This document shows, piece after piece, positions 26,067-34,473 of a DNA stretch of 64,000 nt. Numbering within the stretch: the stretch's first letter is position 1; each line of letters begins with the position of its first letter. The notes under the pieces were generated by a model. That model had not been told where the DNA came from and searched no databases. It saw only the letters and a program-made list of their open reading frames with translations. Both the position numbers and the translations under genes were made by a program. The stretch spans positions 62,001 through 126,000 of the forward strand of contig NZ_JAFBDW010000004.1 in assembly GCF_016908415.1 (NCBI RefSeq), read 5' to 3'. Origin of the DNA: Caldicoprobacter guelmensis. GTDB taxonomy: Bacteria; Bacillota; Clostridia; Caldicoprobacterales; Caldicoprobacteraceae.

Positions 26067-27563
26067 TTAGCCGTTTTCGATGTCCTCAAACAGAAACTCC
26101 AGCTCTTCATCGGTATAAGTATGCTGTTCGAATTTACTGAAATCCACCTGTTTTTTCAAGGACTTGTTTTGTGCTACCAAATACAGCCCTTTCAAATGGC
26201 GTTCATGATCGGTTCTGGCCTCCTCAACCGTCCTTATACCGCTATTATACCAGCTGTAGAGGATTTTGTTCATGAACGAAAGTTTATTTTCGGCTATAAC
26301 TGAATATTCAGCAGCCTGAAGTATAAGTTCGTAGGGCAGTTTCCATTCTTCGGTCCATTTCAGGAATAGCTTGCGATCCGCCGGCGTGACAGACCTCTCT
26401 TCGCCCACCCGTTCAAGGACTGCCTGTATCTGTTCGTTAAGCTTTTGTCTTCTCTTAAGGTACTCCTTGATATCTTCTTTTGTGCGCAGGCCCTTTTCTA
26501 CCCAGCGTTTTAGCATGACATCTACCGTTTCAAAGCTGGTATCCAGCTTTTTGCGGACGCATTGTTTGCAGGCAATCAAAATAACCTCGTGCTGTAGTTG
26601 CCACTGGCCTGTCCATTTCATGTAAAAGGCCTGGTACTCGGGAGTGGGGGTGGTATCCTTGTATCCCAGCTCAAAAAGTACTTCCTTTATTCTGCTCATG
26701 ATGGTTTCTCTGTTTTCCAGATATTGGTTTATCTGCTGGGGCGTCTTGAGCCCCAGCCTATTAAAGTTTTCCAGTATTTTGTCCAGATACCCCAAACTGG
26801 GCGAACTGGTTTTGGTTGTTTCCTTGCAGGCTTGCAGTATGGCGTTCAGCGAAAATCCCCAGATATCCCGCCATTTTTTGTAAAGCTCCAGTTCGGCCTT
26901 GGTAGGCGTTCTATGGATTCCCAGGTATTTCAGCACAGCGGTGGTATCCTGATAACACGATTCACAGCTCTCTATGTACTCTTCGGCTTTTTGCAGAGTG
27001 TTTATTCCCTCCCTGGCCCATTGCTGTGCTATCTTGTCGAGGTAGTTGATGCTAATGTTAGGGCCTTTCTTTGATATGTAAAACCGTATCATCATGAGCA
27101 CCACTTCTTTGGGCAGTTGGAGGACCTCCAGCCAATCGTATATTTTGAGGTACTCCTGCGGTGTAAGCAGCCGTTTATCGAAGATCAGCTGGAGGTTTTG
27201 GTTGAAATCTCTGTACTTGTAAAGAGTATCTTCAACACTCAGATTTTTGTTGTACATGATATCCTTTATATTGAAGTATTGTACAGCGAACTTTCCATCC
27301 TCTTTTTCAATAATTTTCAATATACCCTGTCTTTCCCAGTAACGGAAAGCATTTATAACAACTTCGCGATCAAGTTCTAACGCTCGTGCGAAATCCTCCA
27401 GTGAATTTTCGGCGTATTCAGGGTAATAGCACTGCTTGAGCCCGTAAAGATATACCTTTACAAAATCGCCCGGGGCTTTTAGCATAAATTCTTGGATAAA
27501 CAGGTTTTCTACTGGCGTTACATCAAACATATGGTAATTGTTGTCAAACATGCATAGAGCCAT
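26067..27563 (-). CDS. DnaD-domain replication initiation protein with four tandem C-terminal repeats
   Basis: About 498 residues. The N-terminal winged-helix region (about 10-90) has VENLFIQEFMLKAPGDFVKVYL. Four DnaD/DnaB2-type repeats follow, near residues 137-200, 222-287, 308-373 and 395-452 of the longest frame. Each has a KW-x3-W (or similar) helix, then a segment like YLDKILENFNRLGLKT and a closing helix. DnaD proteins help load the helicase with DnaI and DnaB. ATG 27563 has GAGG at proper distance. Most DnaD proteins have one or two such domains. Confidence 0.85.
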   Translation of the reverse strand: MALCMFDNNYHMFDVTPVENLFIQEFMLKAPGDFVKVYLYGLKQCYYPEYAENSLEDFARALELDREVVINAFRYWERQGILKIIEKEDGKFAVQYFNIKDIMYNKNLSVEDTLYKYRDFNQNLQLIFDKRLLTPQEYLKIYDWLEVLQLPKEVVLMMIRFYISKKGPNISINYLDKIAQQWAREGINTLQKAEEYIESCESCYQDTTAVLKYLGIHRTPTKAELELYKKWRDIWGFSLNAILQACKETTKTSSPSLGYLDKILENFNRLGLKTPQQINQYLENRETIMSRIKEVLFELGYKDTTPTPEYQAFYMKWTGQWQLQHEVILIACKQCVRKKLDTSFETVDVMLKRWVEKGLRTKEDIKEYLKRRQKLNEQIQAVLERVGEERSVTPADRKLFLKWTEEWKLPYELILQAAEYSVIAENKLSFMNKILYSWYNSGIRTVEEARTDHERHLKGLYLVAQNKSLKKQVDFSKFEQHTYTDEELEFLFEDIENG

Positions 27564-27603
27564 AAAAATCATCCTCGTTTACAAAGGCTTTGTCTTCCTT
27601 AAT

Positions 27604-27632
27604 ATGATACCAGCAAACAGGAATAATATCAA
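27604..27632 (-). promoter_or_regulatory. Sigma-A promoter of the dnaD-dnaI operon
   Basis: On the - strand TTGATA and TATCAT are 17 bp apart, and TGG just before the -10 makes an extended -10 element. It is about 40 bp upstream of the start codon. Confidence 0.65.
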
Positions 27633-27738
27633 TGTGCGGATGAAGTTGTTTGCTGTCAATGGGATAAACTTAACAGCTCACAGGAGGCAATTCTTAGTGC
27701 CTCATTTAAATGCTAATCTTTTTGCAGCTTCGAGTTGT

Positions 27739-29358
27739 CTAGTTGTTTTTAATGTACATCCGCGAATAGTATTCATCCATCATTCTTTTAATGTTAAATC
27801 TGTCCTTGGTGCTGAGTATGCTGTTTCTCATCATGTCGATCCATTTTTGGCGATTATGGTAGTAGGTGGGTATTACTTCATTGATAAGAACGTGGTATAA
27901 GGCTTTTGAATCATGAGAATCTTGAACCGCATAATTTATATTGGTAAAACCGTCCCCAAACTGCCAGCCGTTTATGCCATGTTCACATGCCTCTGCCCAC
28001 CAGCCGTCTAGAATGCTTAAATTTAGTACCCCATTCATGGCGGCTTTCATCCCAGAAGTACCGCAGGCCTCCATGGGTCGGCGAGGGTTGTTGAGCCATA
28101 CGTCGGCACCCCTGGTAAGCAATTTACCAATGTTCATGTCATAATTTTCTAAAAAAACCACTGATTCCGGGAATTGTTTCGATATCTTGATTATGTTTGT
28201 TATAATTTCTTTGCCTACATTATCCATAGGATGGGCTTTTCCCGAGAACACGATCTGTAGCTTTTTGTTTTTGAGTAAAGGGAATATTGTATTTGGGTCT
28301 TTAAATATAAGGTCATGGCGCTTGTAGGCTGTTGCTCTCCTTCCAAATCCTATGAGGAGTACCTCCGGATCCAGCATTATGCCGGTTTTTTCCTTGATAA
28401 ACCTTATCAGTTTCATTTTGTTAGTCATATGACATTCCCATAGATTTCCGTGTCCCTCGGCTGCTAGCAGCATGTTGTTGTCTACCCAAGTAGGGATATG
28501 TATGCCATTGGTTATGCCGATGATTTCCGACCTGTTGCTCACATGTTTCCACATGTTGTTTGCGGTTTGGCAGTGGAGCTGCGATACGGCATTGGATATT
28601 CTTGATAGCCTTAAGGCCGCCACCGTCATATTAAATGGTGAACCACCGATGACCTGTAGTTGTTCATAACTCAACCCATTATTGGCTCCCATATACATCA
28701 GCTGTTCTAAAGGATGGGATTCATTGCCTTCTACGACAGGGGTATGGGTGGTGAATACGATTTTATCCCGGACCGTTTCTAAAGCTTTGTTAAAAGGCAT
28801 GCCAGCCGACATGTTTTGCTTTATAAGCTCAAGGCCTGCCAGAACGGCATGCCCTTCGTTAAAATGATATACGTCGGGTTGTATTCCCATGGCCTTTAAG
28901 GCTTTAACCCCCCCTATTCCGAGGACGATCTCCTGAGCAATCCTCTCTTCACCCATTCTCCCGTATAATTGACTAGTAATCCATGCGTCTTCGTTTTTGG
29001 GAAGATAGGCATCCAACAGATAAAGGGGGGCATTGCCAAATGTGTCAACTTTCCATACTTTGCATACTACCTGTCGGTTTTGAACCTGTACAGTAACCTT
29101 TACGCCGGTATCTTTGAGAAAATCGTATTCATAGTCATGGAATATATCGTAGGGCTTGAGGTCTTTTCCAATTTCCTGATGGGTGTACCCTTGCCTCCAC
29201 CTTATTCCTACTCCAATGATAGGCATGTCATATTCCTTTGCTACCTTTAGGTAGTCTCCGGCTAGTATGCCCAGCCCACCGGCATATATATGGAATGATG
29301 GGTCAAGGCCGTACTCCATACAAAAGTATGCTACTTTGGGTAGCGCAGTTTGGTTCAT
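27739..29358 (-). CDS. glgP: Alpha-glucan (glycogen/maltodextrin) phosphorylase
   Basis: A 539-residue GT35 phosphorylase that releases glucose-1-phosphate from alpha-1,4-glucans using pyridoxal phosphate. It is the short type (about 540 residues, compared with over 800 in the E. coli enzymes). Visible motifs are YFCMEYGLD near the N-terminus, HFNEGHAVL, and the PLP/substrate block RRPMEACGTSGMKAAMNG with the PLP lysine in GMK. ATG 29358 follows AGGAGGAA. No other glycogen genes are nearby, so it stands alone between replication genes and an Rrf2 regulator. Confidence 0.92.
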   Translation of the reverse strand: MNQTALPKVAYFCMEYGLDPSFHIYAGGLGILAGDYLKVAKEYDMPIIGVGIRWRQGYTHQEIGKDLKPYDIFHDYEYDFLKDTGVKVTVQVQNRQVVCKVWKVDTFGNAPLYLLDAYLPKNEDAWITSQLYGRMGEERIAQEIVLGIGGVKALKAMGIQPDVYHFNEGHAVLAGLELIKQNMSAGMPFNKALETVRDKIVFTTHTPVVEGNESHPLEQLMYMGANNGLSYEQLQVIGGSPFNMTVAALRLSRISNAVSQLHCQTANNMWKHVSNRSEIIGITNGIHIPTWVDNNMLLAAEGHGNLWECHMTNKMKLIRFIKEKTGIMLDPEVLLIGFGRRATAYKRHDLIFKDPNTIFPLLKNKKLQIVFSGKAHPMDNVGKEIITNIIKISKQFPESVVFLENYDMNIGKLLTRGADVWLNNPRRPMEACGTSGMKAAMNGVLNLSILDGWWAEACEHGINGWQFGDGFTNINYAVQDSHDSKALYHVLINEVIPTYYHNRQKWIDMMRNSILSTKDRFNIKRMMDEYYSRMYIKNN

Positions 29359-29452
29359 AAGAAATTCCTCCTTACAATGGCGAGTTATAAGCATCTTTAG
29401 TATGTCCAGTTAGGAGGCAAAAAATCAAATGAACCTTTTTAAAAAAATATGT

Positions 29453-29481
29453 TTGACAATCCAAAATAAGTGTAGTAATAT
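29453..29481 (+). promoter_or_regulatory. Sigma-A promoter of the first Rrf2 gene
   Basis: TTGACA (29453-29458), a 17-bp spacer and TAATAT (29476-29481). The leader is about 80 nt. Confidence 0.65.
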
Positions 29482-29570
29482 TTATAAATGACATTATTCA
29501 TATAGGATTAGTAGAGATAAATAGAAGGCGTGCTTATTAGAAAGAAAGGAGGGTCAAAGAGAAAGCTAAA

Positions 29571-30017
29571 ATGAAAATATCCACCAGGGGTAGGTATGGG
29601 CTGAGAGCGGTTGTCGATTTGGCTGTGTATTCAAAAGGGGGATATACGGCGCTCAGCAGCATAGCCGAAAGGCAAGGGATCTCGGAAAAGTATCTCGAGC
29701 AGGTGTTCAATGCCCTTAAAAAAGCAGGTATGGTAAAGAGCGTCAAAGGCTCGCGCGGTGGTTACATCCTGGCATGTGATAGCGCCAGCACCACGGTGGG
29801 AGATGTGCTTAGGGTGCTGGAAGGTGAGCTTTCGGTGGTGGAACCGCCGCAGAAGGAGACCGGGTTGCAGGATACAATGGAAAAATTTCTGGAGAGAAAC
29901 GTTTGGAGCAAGATAAATGATAGAATTAACAGGGTGTTGAATTCCTTAACCATCGAAGATCTGGTAAATGAATACAGAAAGATGATAGAGACATCCTCAT
30001 TAATTTACTATATTTGA
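29571..30017 (+). CDS. Rrf2-family regulator, CymR-like (single cysteine)
   Basis: A 148-residue Rrf2 protein with the winged-helix signature STRGRYGLRAVVDLA, SIAERQGISEKYLEQVF and VKGSRGGYILA. It has one Cys only, so it cannot ligate an IscR-type Fe-S cluster. It resembles CymR, the cysteine regulator that acts with CysK in Bacillus. Directly downstream is a sulfur amino acid block with cysK, which supports such a role. Strong AAAGGAGG ribosome site region upstream. Confidence 0.88.
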   Translation: MKISTRGRYGLRAVVDLAVYSKGGYTALSSIAERQGISEKYLEQVFNALKKAGMVKSVKGSRGGYILACDSASTTVGDVLRVLEGELSVVEPPQKETGLQDTMEKFLERNVWSKINDRINRVLNSLTIEDLVNEYRKMIETSSLIYYI

Positions 30018-30191
30018 AGCCATAAGAACTCTGTTTTCAAATTTTGTCAGCAACTCGCGGCATCAATTTAGGCTAAGTTTATTTGAAAATTGGCTATAGT
30101 TATGTTTTTTTGAGCAGCCGCAGTGCATAACAAGGTAGATAAAATCTGTAGTTAGTCAAGTTTATACCTTATTTTAGGGGGGATGATACAA

Positions 30192-31484
30192 GTGAACCAA
30201 AGAAAGCTCGGTTTTGACACATTGCAGGTCCATGCGGGCCAAATACCTGATCCAGTTACAGGAGCAAGGGCTGTGCCTATTTACCAGACCACATCTTATG
30301 TCTTTAAGGATACAGAACACGCTGCTAGGCTATTTGCTCTTGCAGAAGAGGGCAATATATACACCAGGATCATGAATCCCACAACTGATGTTTTTGAAAA
30401 GAGGATGGCAGCTTTGGAGGGTGGTATTGGGGCATTAGCTGTTGCCTCAGGTTCTGCGGCTATCACGTACGCTATTTTAAATATTGCCTCAGCAGGTGAT
30501 GAGATAGTATCTGCCAGCACACTGTATGGAGGGACATACAATCTGTTTTCAGCCACTTTCAGCAAGCTGGGCATAAAGGTGATATTTGTAAATCCCGATG
30601 ATCCGGAAAATTTCAGGAAGGCCATAACCGATAAAACCAAGGCCATATTTATTGAAACAATAGGGAATCCAGGCATAAATCTCATTGATATTGAGGTGGT
30701 AGCCAAAATTGCTCATGACAATGGCGTACCTCTTATCGTTGACAATACCTTTGGTACCCCTTATCTGATAAGGCCTATAGAATATGGGGCAGATGTAGTG
30801 GTACATTCAGCCACCAAGTTCATAGGCGGGCATGGTACATCCATAGGTGGAGTGATAGTTGATTCGGGGAAATTTGATTGGGAAGCCAGCGGAAGATTTC
30901 CGGGCCTCACACAGCCCGACCCAAGTTATCATGGGCTAATATATACTAAGGCTTTTGGTGCTGCGGCGTATATCATGAAAGCTAGAGCTCAACTGCTGCG
31001 GGATACAGGTGCCTGCATAAGCCCGTTTAACTCTTTTCTCCTTTTGTTGGGGCTTGAAACGCTTTCATTGAGGGTGGAGAAACATGTATCAAATACCCGC
31101 AAAATTGTGGAATTTTTGAAATCCCATCCTGCGGTTTCATGGGTCAACTATCCAAACCTTGAAGGGAATAAGTACTATCAACTGGCACAAAAATATTTCC
31201 CTAAGGGAGCGGGGTCGATATTTACCTTTGGCATAAAGGGTGATATAGAAGCCTGTAAGAGGTTTATAAATAGCCTGGAGATATTCTCGCATTTGGCCAA
31301 TGTGGCTGATGCCAAATCTCTAGTGATCCATCCTGCAAGTACCACCCATGCTCAGTTATCCGAAGAGGAGCAGCGGGCTGCAGGTGTGACCCCGGACATG
31401 ATCAGAGTTTCTGTAGGAATAGAGGATGTAGACGACCTCATTTATGACCTTGAACAGGCATTGAGAAAGGCAGTGAATGGCTGA
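30192..31484 (+). CDS. metY: O-acetylhomoserine sulfhydrylase (PLP-dependent)
   Basis: A 430-residue Cys/Met-metabolism PLP enzyme that makes homocysteine from O-acetylhomoserine and sulfide. The PLP lysine is K209 in VVHSATKFIGGHG; other family blocks are YTRIMNPTTDVFEKRMA and the C-terminal HPASTTHAQLSEEEQ. The length (about 430) distinguishes it from gamma-synthases and lyases (about 380). GTG 30192 is chosen since GGGGGG lies 9 bp upstream; ATG 30183 touches it. An Rrf2 gene starts 2 bp after the stop, and metA with Glu111 follows, giving a matching O-acetyl pathway. Confidence 0.94.
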   Translation: MNQRKLGFDTLQVHAGQIPDPVTGARAVPIYQTTSYVFKDTEHAARLFALAEEGNIYTRIMNPTTDVFEKRMAALEGGIGALAVASGSAAITYAILNIASAGDEIVSASTLYGGTYNLFSATFSKLGIKVIFVNPDDPENFRKAITDKTKAIFIETIGNPGINLIDIEVVAKIAHDNGVPLIVDNTFGTPYLIRPIEYGADVVVHSATKFIGGHGTSIGGVIVDSGKFDWEASGRFPGLTQPDPSYHGLIYTKAFGAAAYIMKARAQLLRDTGACISPFNSFLLLLGLETLSLRVEKHVSNTRKIVEFLKSHPAVSWVNYPNLEGNKYYQLAQKYFPKGAGSIFTFGIKGDIEACKRFINSLEIFSHLANVADAKSLVIHPASTTHAQLSEEEQRAAGVTPDMIRVSVGIEDVDDLIYDLEQALRKAVNG

Positions 31485-31486
31485 TT

Positions 31487-31936
31487 ATGACTATTTCGAC
31501 TAAGGGACGATATGGGGTTAAAGCCATGCTGGACCTGGCTTTAAATTGGTCGGGAACCAACGTTCCGGTAAAGAGCATTGCCGAAAGGCAGAACATTCCG
31601 GGAAAGTACCTTGAACAGGTGCTGTCTGTGCTTAAGAGAGCTGGGCTAGTAAAAAGTATACGGGGGCCTAATGGAGGATACGCGCTTGCTAGACCTCCCC
31701 ATCAAATTACTTTGGGCGATATCTTGAGGGCTTTAGAAGGAGATTTGGCTCCTGTCAAATGTGTGAGGCAACGCGGCAAAAAGGAGAGATGTCCTAGAGA
31801 AGGTCAATGCATAACAAGATATGTATGGGCCAGGATAAGGGATGAGGTAAACCAGGTAGTAGATGGCATTACCTTGAAAGAGTTGGCTGACGCGTATGAA
31901 AAGGACGTGATGAATGGGTATATGTATTATATTTAA
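31487..31936 (+). CDS. Rrf2-family regulator with three cysteines (IscR-like)
   Basis: A 149-residue Rrf2 protein with STKGRYGVKAMLDLA, SIAERQNIPGKYLEQVL and IRGPNGGYALARPP. Unlike the previous Rrf2 gene it has three Cys at 92, 102 and 108 (spacing C-x9-C-x5-C), in the place where IscR carries its [2Fe-2S] ligands (92, 98, 104). The first loop is longer, so cluster binding is likely but unproven. It follows the sulfhydrylase gene by 2 bp and precedes cysK, so it may sense Fe-S status and control cysteine supply. Confidence 0.88.
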   Translation: MTISTKGRYGVKAMLDLALNWSGTNVPVKSIAERQNIPGKYLEQVLSVLKRAGLVKSIRGPNGGYALARPPHQITLGDILRALEGDLAPVKCVRQRGKKERCPREGQCITRYVWARIRDEVNQVVDGITLKELADAYEKDVMNGYMYYI

Positions 31937-32003
31937 TGCAAGATGTGTTTTAAAACATAAAGTGTATAGAGTATTTAAATTTTTAAGGAAGGGATGGTAT
32001 TTT

Positions 32004-32939
32004 ATGTCTAGGATTGCAAAGAGATTGACTGACCTCATAGGGAACACTCCGTTGTTGGAGTTGACCAATTACAATAAAGTTAACGGCTTAAAGGCGCGTT
32101 TGATTGCAAAGCTGGAATACTTCAATCCCGGTGGCAGCGTTAAAGACAGAATAGGCCTTGCCATGATTGAGGATGCTGAGAAAAGGGGCTTGATAGGCAA
32201 GAATTCCACCATTATTGAGCCTACTAGCGGCAATACCGGCATTGCGCTGGCGTTGGTAGCTGCAGCCAAGGGTTATAGGTTGATACTCACCATGCCGGAT
32301 ACCATGAGCCTTGAGCGCAGGAGCCTTCTTAAAGCGCTGGGTGCAGAACTCGTGTTAACCCCTGGTGCAGAAGGCATGAGAGGTGCAATAAGGAAGGCTG
32401 AGGAGCTGGCAGCCAGCATACCTGGATCGTTTATGCCGCAGCAATTCAAGAATCCTGCAAACCCGGAAATCCACAGGAGGACAACCGCTGAGGAGATATG
32501 GCGAGACACCGATGGAGAAGTGGACATATTTGTAGCAGGGGTAGGAACAGGTGGTACGCTGACGGGCGTCGGCGAGATTTTAAAACAGCGCAAACCTGAT
32601 GTCAAGGTTATAGCTGTCGAGCCTTTTGATTCGCCAGTTTTGTCGGGAGGCAAACCTGGCCCACATAAGATTCAGGGCATAGGGGCTGGTTTTGTACCTG
32701 AGGTGCTCAATACCAGCATTATAGATGAGATAATAACGGTGAAGACTGAAGAGGCTTATAGTACTTCTCGAACCCTTGCAAAGACTGAAGGTTTGTTGGT
32801 TGGGATATCCTCGGGTGCGGCAGCCTTTGCAGCAACTCAGGTTGCTAAAAGAGAGGAAAACGAGGGTAAAACCATAGTAGTCATATTGCCCGATACGGGA
32901 GAGAGATACCTGTCAACAGATCTATTCAAGGAAGTTTAG
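32004..32939 (+). CDS. cysK: Cysteine synthase
   Basis: A 311-residue O-acetylserine sulfhydrylase. The PLP lysine is K47 in NPGGSVKDRIG, the substrate loop is EPTSGNTGIALA, and the phosphate loop GVGTGGTLTGVGE is present. ATG 32004 follows AAGGAAGGGA; the open frame extends upstream without a better start. In Bacillus CysK also acts as the signalling partner of the Rrf2 protein CymR, which suits the adjacent Rrf2 genes. metA follows 15 bp downstream. Confidence 0.96.
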   Translation: MSRIAKRLTDLIGNTPLLELTNYNKVNGLKARLIAKLEYFNPGGSVKDRIGLAMIEDAEKRGLIGKNSTIIEPTSGNTGIALALVAAAKGYRLILTMPDTMSLERRSLLKALGAELVLTPGAEGMRGAIRKAEELAASIPGSFMPQQFKNPANPEIHRRTTAEEIWRDTDGEVDIFVAGVGTGGTLTGVGEILKQRKPDVKVIAVEPFDSPVLSGGKPGPHKIQGIGAGFVPEVLNTSIIDEIITVKTEEAYSTSRTLAKTEGLLVGISSGAAAFAATQVAKREENEGKTIVVILPDTGERYLSTDLFKEV

Positions 32940-32954
32940 GAAGGGAGATGAGAT

Positions 32955-33872
32955 ATGCCAATAAAGATACCTAACGATTTACCAGCTGCTGAGACATTGA
33001 CAAATGAAAATATATTCGTAATGTTTGAAGACAGAGCCTTGCATCAGGACATCAGGCCTTTACAAATTGTAATATTGAACCTCATGCCTAATAAAATAGT
33101 AACCGAAACCCAGATATTACGCCTCTTGGGTAATTCACCCCTCCAGGTGGATATAGTGCTGCTTCATCCTAAGAGCCATGTCTCTAAGAATACTTCCAGG
33201 GAGCACTTGATCAAGTTCTATAACACTTTTGATGAGATATGTGACCAAAAGTTTGATGGCATGATCATAACTGGTGCGCCGGTAGAGCATCTGGAGTTTG
33301 AAGAGGTGGATTACTGGGAAGAGCTTAAAGAGATCATGGAGTGGAGTAAGACCCATGTCTTCTCTACCTTCCATATATGTTGGGCGGCACAGGCTGGACT
33401 TTATTACCATTATGGAATACCCAAATACAAGCTGCCACAAAAGATGTTCGGCGTATTTCCGCACAGGGTATGTAAGAAAAACGAAAGGCTGTTAAGGGGG
33501 TTTGATGATATATTCTATGTGCCTCATTCTAGGCATACAGAGGTGAGGAAGGAGGATATACTTAAAGTTCCCGAGTTGGAAATTTTGTCCGAATCAGAAG
33601 AAGCTGGAATTTATATAGTGGCTTCTAAAAATGGCAGGCAGGTATTTGTAACTGGTCATTCGGAGTATGACCCTCTTACCCTCAAGGAGGAGTACGAGAG
33701 GGATAAGGCTAAAGGGCTTAACATAAGTTTGCCCAAGAATTATTTTCCTGGAGATGACCCCAATGCTATGCCAATTGTGAATTGGCGTAGTCATGCAAAC
33801 TTGCTGTTTTCCAACTGGCTAAACTATTATGTATATCAAGAAACGCCGTATAATTTGGATGAAATAGGTTAA
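32955..33872 (+). CDS. metA: Homoserine O-acetyltransferase, MetA family
   Basis: A 305-residue MetA-type acyltransferase, the first step of methionine synthesis from homoserine. The catalytic Cys is C142 in FHICWAAQ, and the His/Glu pair lies in TGHSEYDP. Residue 111 is Glu (TGAPVE), the residue that marks acetyl-CoA-specific members such as the Bacillus cereus enzyme; E. coli MetA has Gly there and uses succinyl-CoA. The call acetyltransferase agrees with the O-acetylhomoserine sulfhydrylase in the same block. Confidence 0.95.
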   Translation: MPIKIPNDLPAAETLTNENIFVMFEDRALHQDIRPLQIVILNLMPNKIVTETQILRLLGNSPLQVDIVLLHPKSHVSKNTSREHLIKFYNTFDEICDQKFDGMIITGAPVEHLEFEEVDYWEELKEIMEWSKTHVFSTFHICWAAQAGLYYHYGIPKYKLPQKMFGVFPHRVCKKNERLLRGFDDIFYVPHSRHTEVRKEDILKVPELEILSESEEAGIYIVASKNGRQVFVTGHSEYDPLTLKEEYERDKAKGLNISLPKNYFPGDDPNAMPIVNWRSHANLLFSNWLNYYVYQETPYNLDEIG

Positions 33873-33888
33873 AACCTAAATAAAGGAG

Positions 33889-33917
33889 TTGATTGTTGGG
33901 ATAAGTAGGTGTATGAT
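33889..33917 (+). promoter_or_regulatory. Sigma-A promoter of the DUF1858 gene
   Basis: TTGATT (33889-33894) and TATGAT (33912-33917) with a 17-bp spacer, 32 bp upstream of the ATG. Confidence 0.6.
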
Positions 33918-33949
33918 GTAAGAAAAGAAAGAAAAAAGGAGGTAGTGCC

Positions 33950-34153
33950 ATGGCGCAGGTGAGTAAGGATATGACAATTGCTCAGGTGTTGCAAATCGAT
34001 CGCGGTACAGTGCCCATCTTCCTACGGTTTGGCATGCACTGTCTGGGGTGTCCTATATCGAGCGGTGAAACCCTTGAAGAGGCATCGGTAGCTCACGGGA
34101 TAAACGTAGAAGAACTTGTAAAGGCGCTTAATGATTACCTAAAGGACAAATAG
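33950..34153 (+). CDS. DUF1858 redox-disulfide domain protein
   Basis: A 67-residue protein with a DUF1858 fold (TIAQVLQIDRGTVPIFLRFG) and the cysteine motif HCLGCPIS, as in the hybrid-cluster-protein-associated disulfide family. The C-x2-C pair suggests a redox or metal-binding role, but the function is unknown. It has its own promoter, a strong AAAAGGAGGT ribosome site and a terminator, so it is a monocistronic gene. No hybrid cluster protein gene is in the window. Confidence 0.88.
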   Translation: MAQVSKDMTIAQVLQIDRGTVPIFLRFGMHCLGCPISSGETLEEASVAHGINVEELVKALNDYLKDK

Positions 34154-34176
34154 TGTGCACTTTGGATAGATGAGAA

Positions 34177-34217
34177 AAAGCCCCTTCTTCACACAAGCTG
34201 TAAGGAGGGGCTTCTTT
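34177..34217 (+). terminator. Terminator after the DUF1858 gene
   Basis: AAGCCCCTTCTT pairs with AAGGAGGGGCTT around a loop, ending in CTTT. Confidence 0.75.
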
Positions 34218-34232
34218 GATGGATATAGACAA

Positions 34233-34261
34233 TTGATTTTGACGGGTTTTTCTGGTATCAT
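34233..34261 (+). promoter_or_regulatory. Sigma-A promoter of the FAD protein gene
   Basis: TTGATT (34233-34238), a 17-bp spacer and TATCAT (34256-34261) preceded by TGG. It lies about 205 bp upstream of the start codon, leaving a long leader. Confidence 0.6.
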
Positions 34262-34267
34262 TTATTG

Positions 34268-34473
34268 GGCGTCTAATGTTATCTCCCCTTTTGTGTGTCG
34301 GATTTCTTAGAGATTGTAAATTGATAGTGCATTATACCAAGCTTTGGGGAGTGCTTGAATACCGCCTGCTGGGAGTGGGCACTCTCTTAAAGGGCGGACT
34401 ACAAATAGCCCAGCTGTCTAAACCCTATGATTTTATTATGCGGTTTAGACAACTAAGAGATGAGGCATAGGCT
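34268..34473 (+). ncRNA. Structured 5' leader of the FAD protein gene (candidate regulatory RNA)
   Basis: The leader has a perfect 9-bp hairpin GTCTAAACC/GGTTTAGAC (34416-34424 with 34442-34450) close to the ribosome site. A compound stem lies further 5': CCGCC (34362-34366) with GGCGG (34393-34397), enclosing GGGAGT/ACTCTC at 34371-34386. I do not recognise it as a known riboswitch. The same stretch is an open frame of 64 codons in frame with the next gene, ending in TAG 6 bp before its ATG, so a coding origin is an alternative. Confidence 0.35.

Noticed and set aside
25060..27380. Several + strand frames of 80-200 codons opposite the dnaI- and dnaD-like genes
   Set aside because: They mirror the coding pattern of the - strand genes, which have clear domains, ribosome sites and a promoter.
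27665..27695. GAGGCA/TGCCTC hairpin after the phosphorylase gene
   Set aside because: A short stem without a T-run; possible but unsupported terminator.
34276..34470. 64-codon ORF upstream of the FAD protein
   Set aside because: There is no ribosome site before its ATG and I recognise no family; the hairpins fit a leader RNA better. It is kept only as an alternative in the leader entry.
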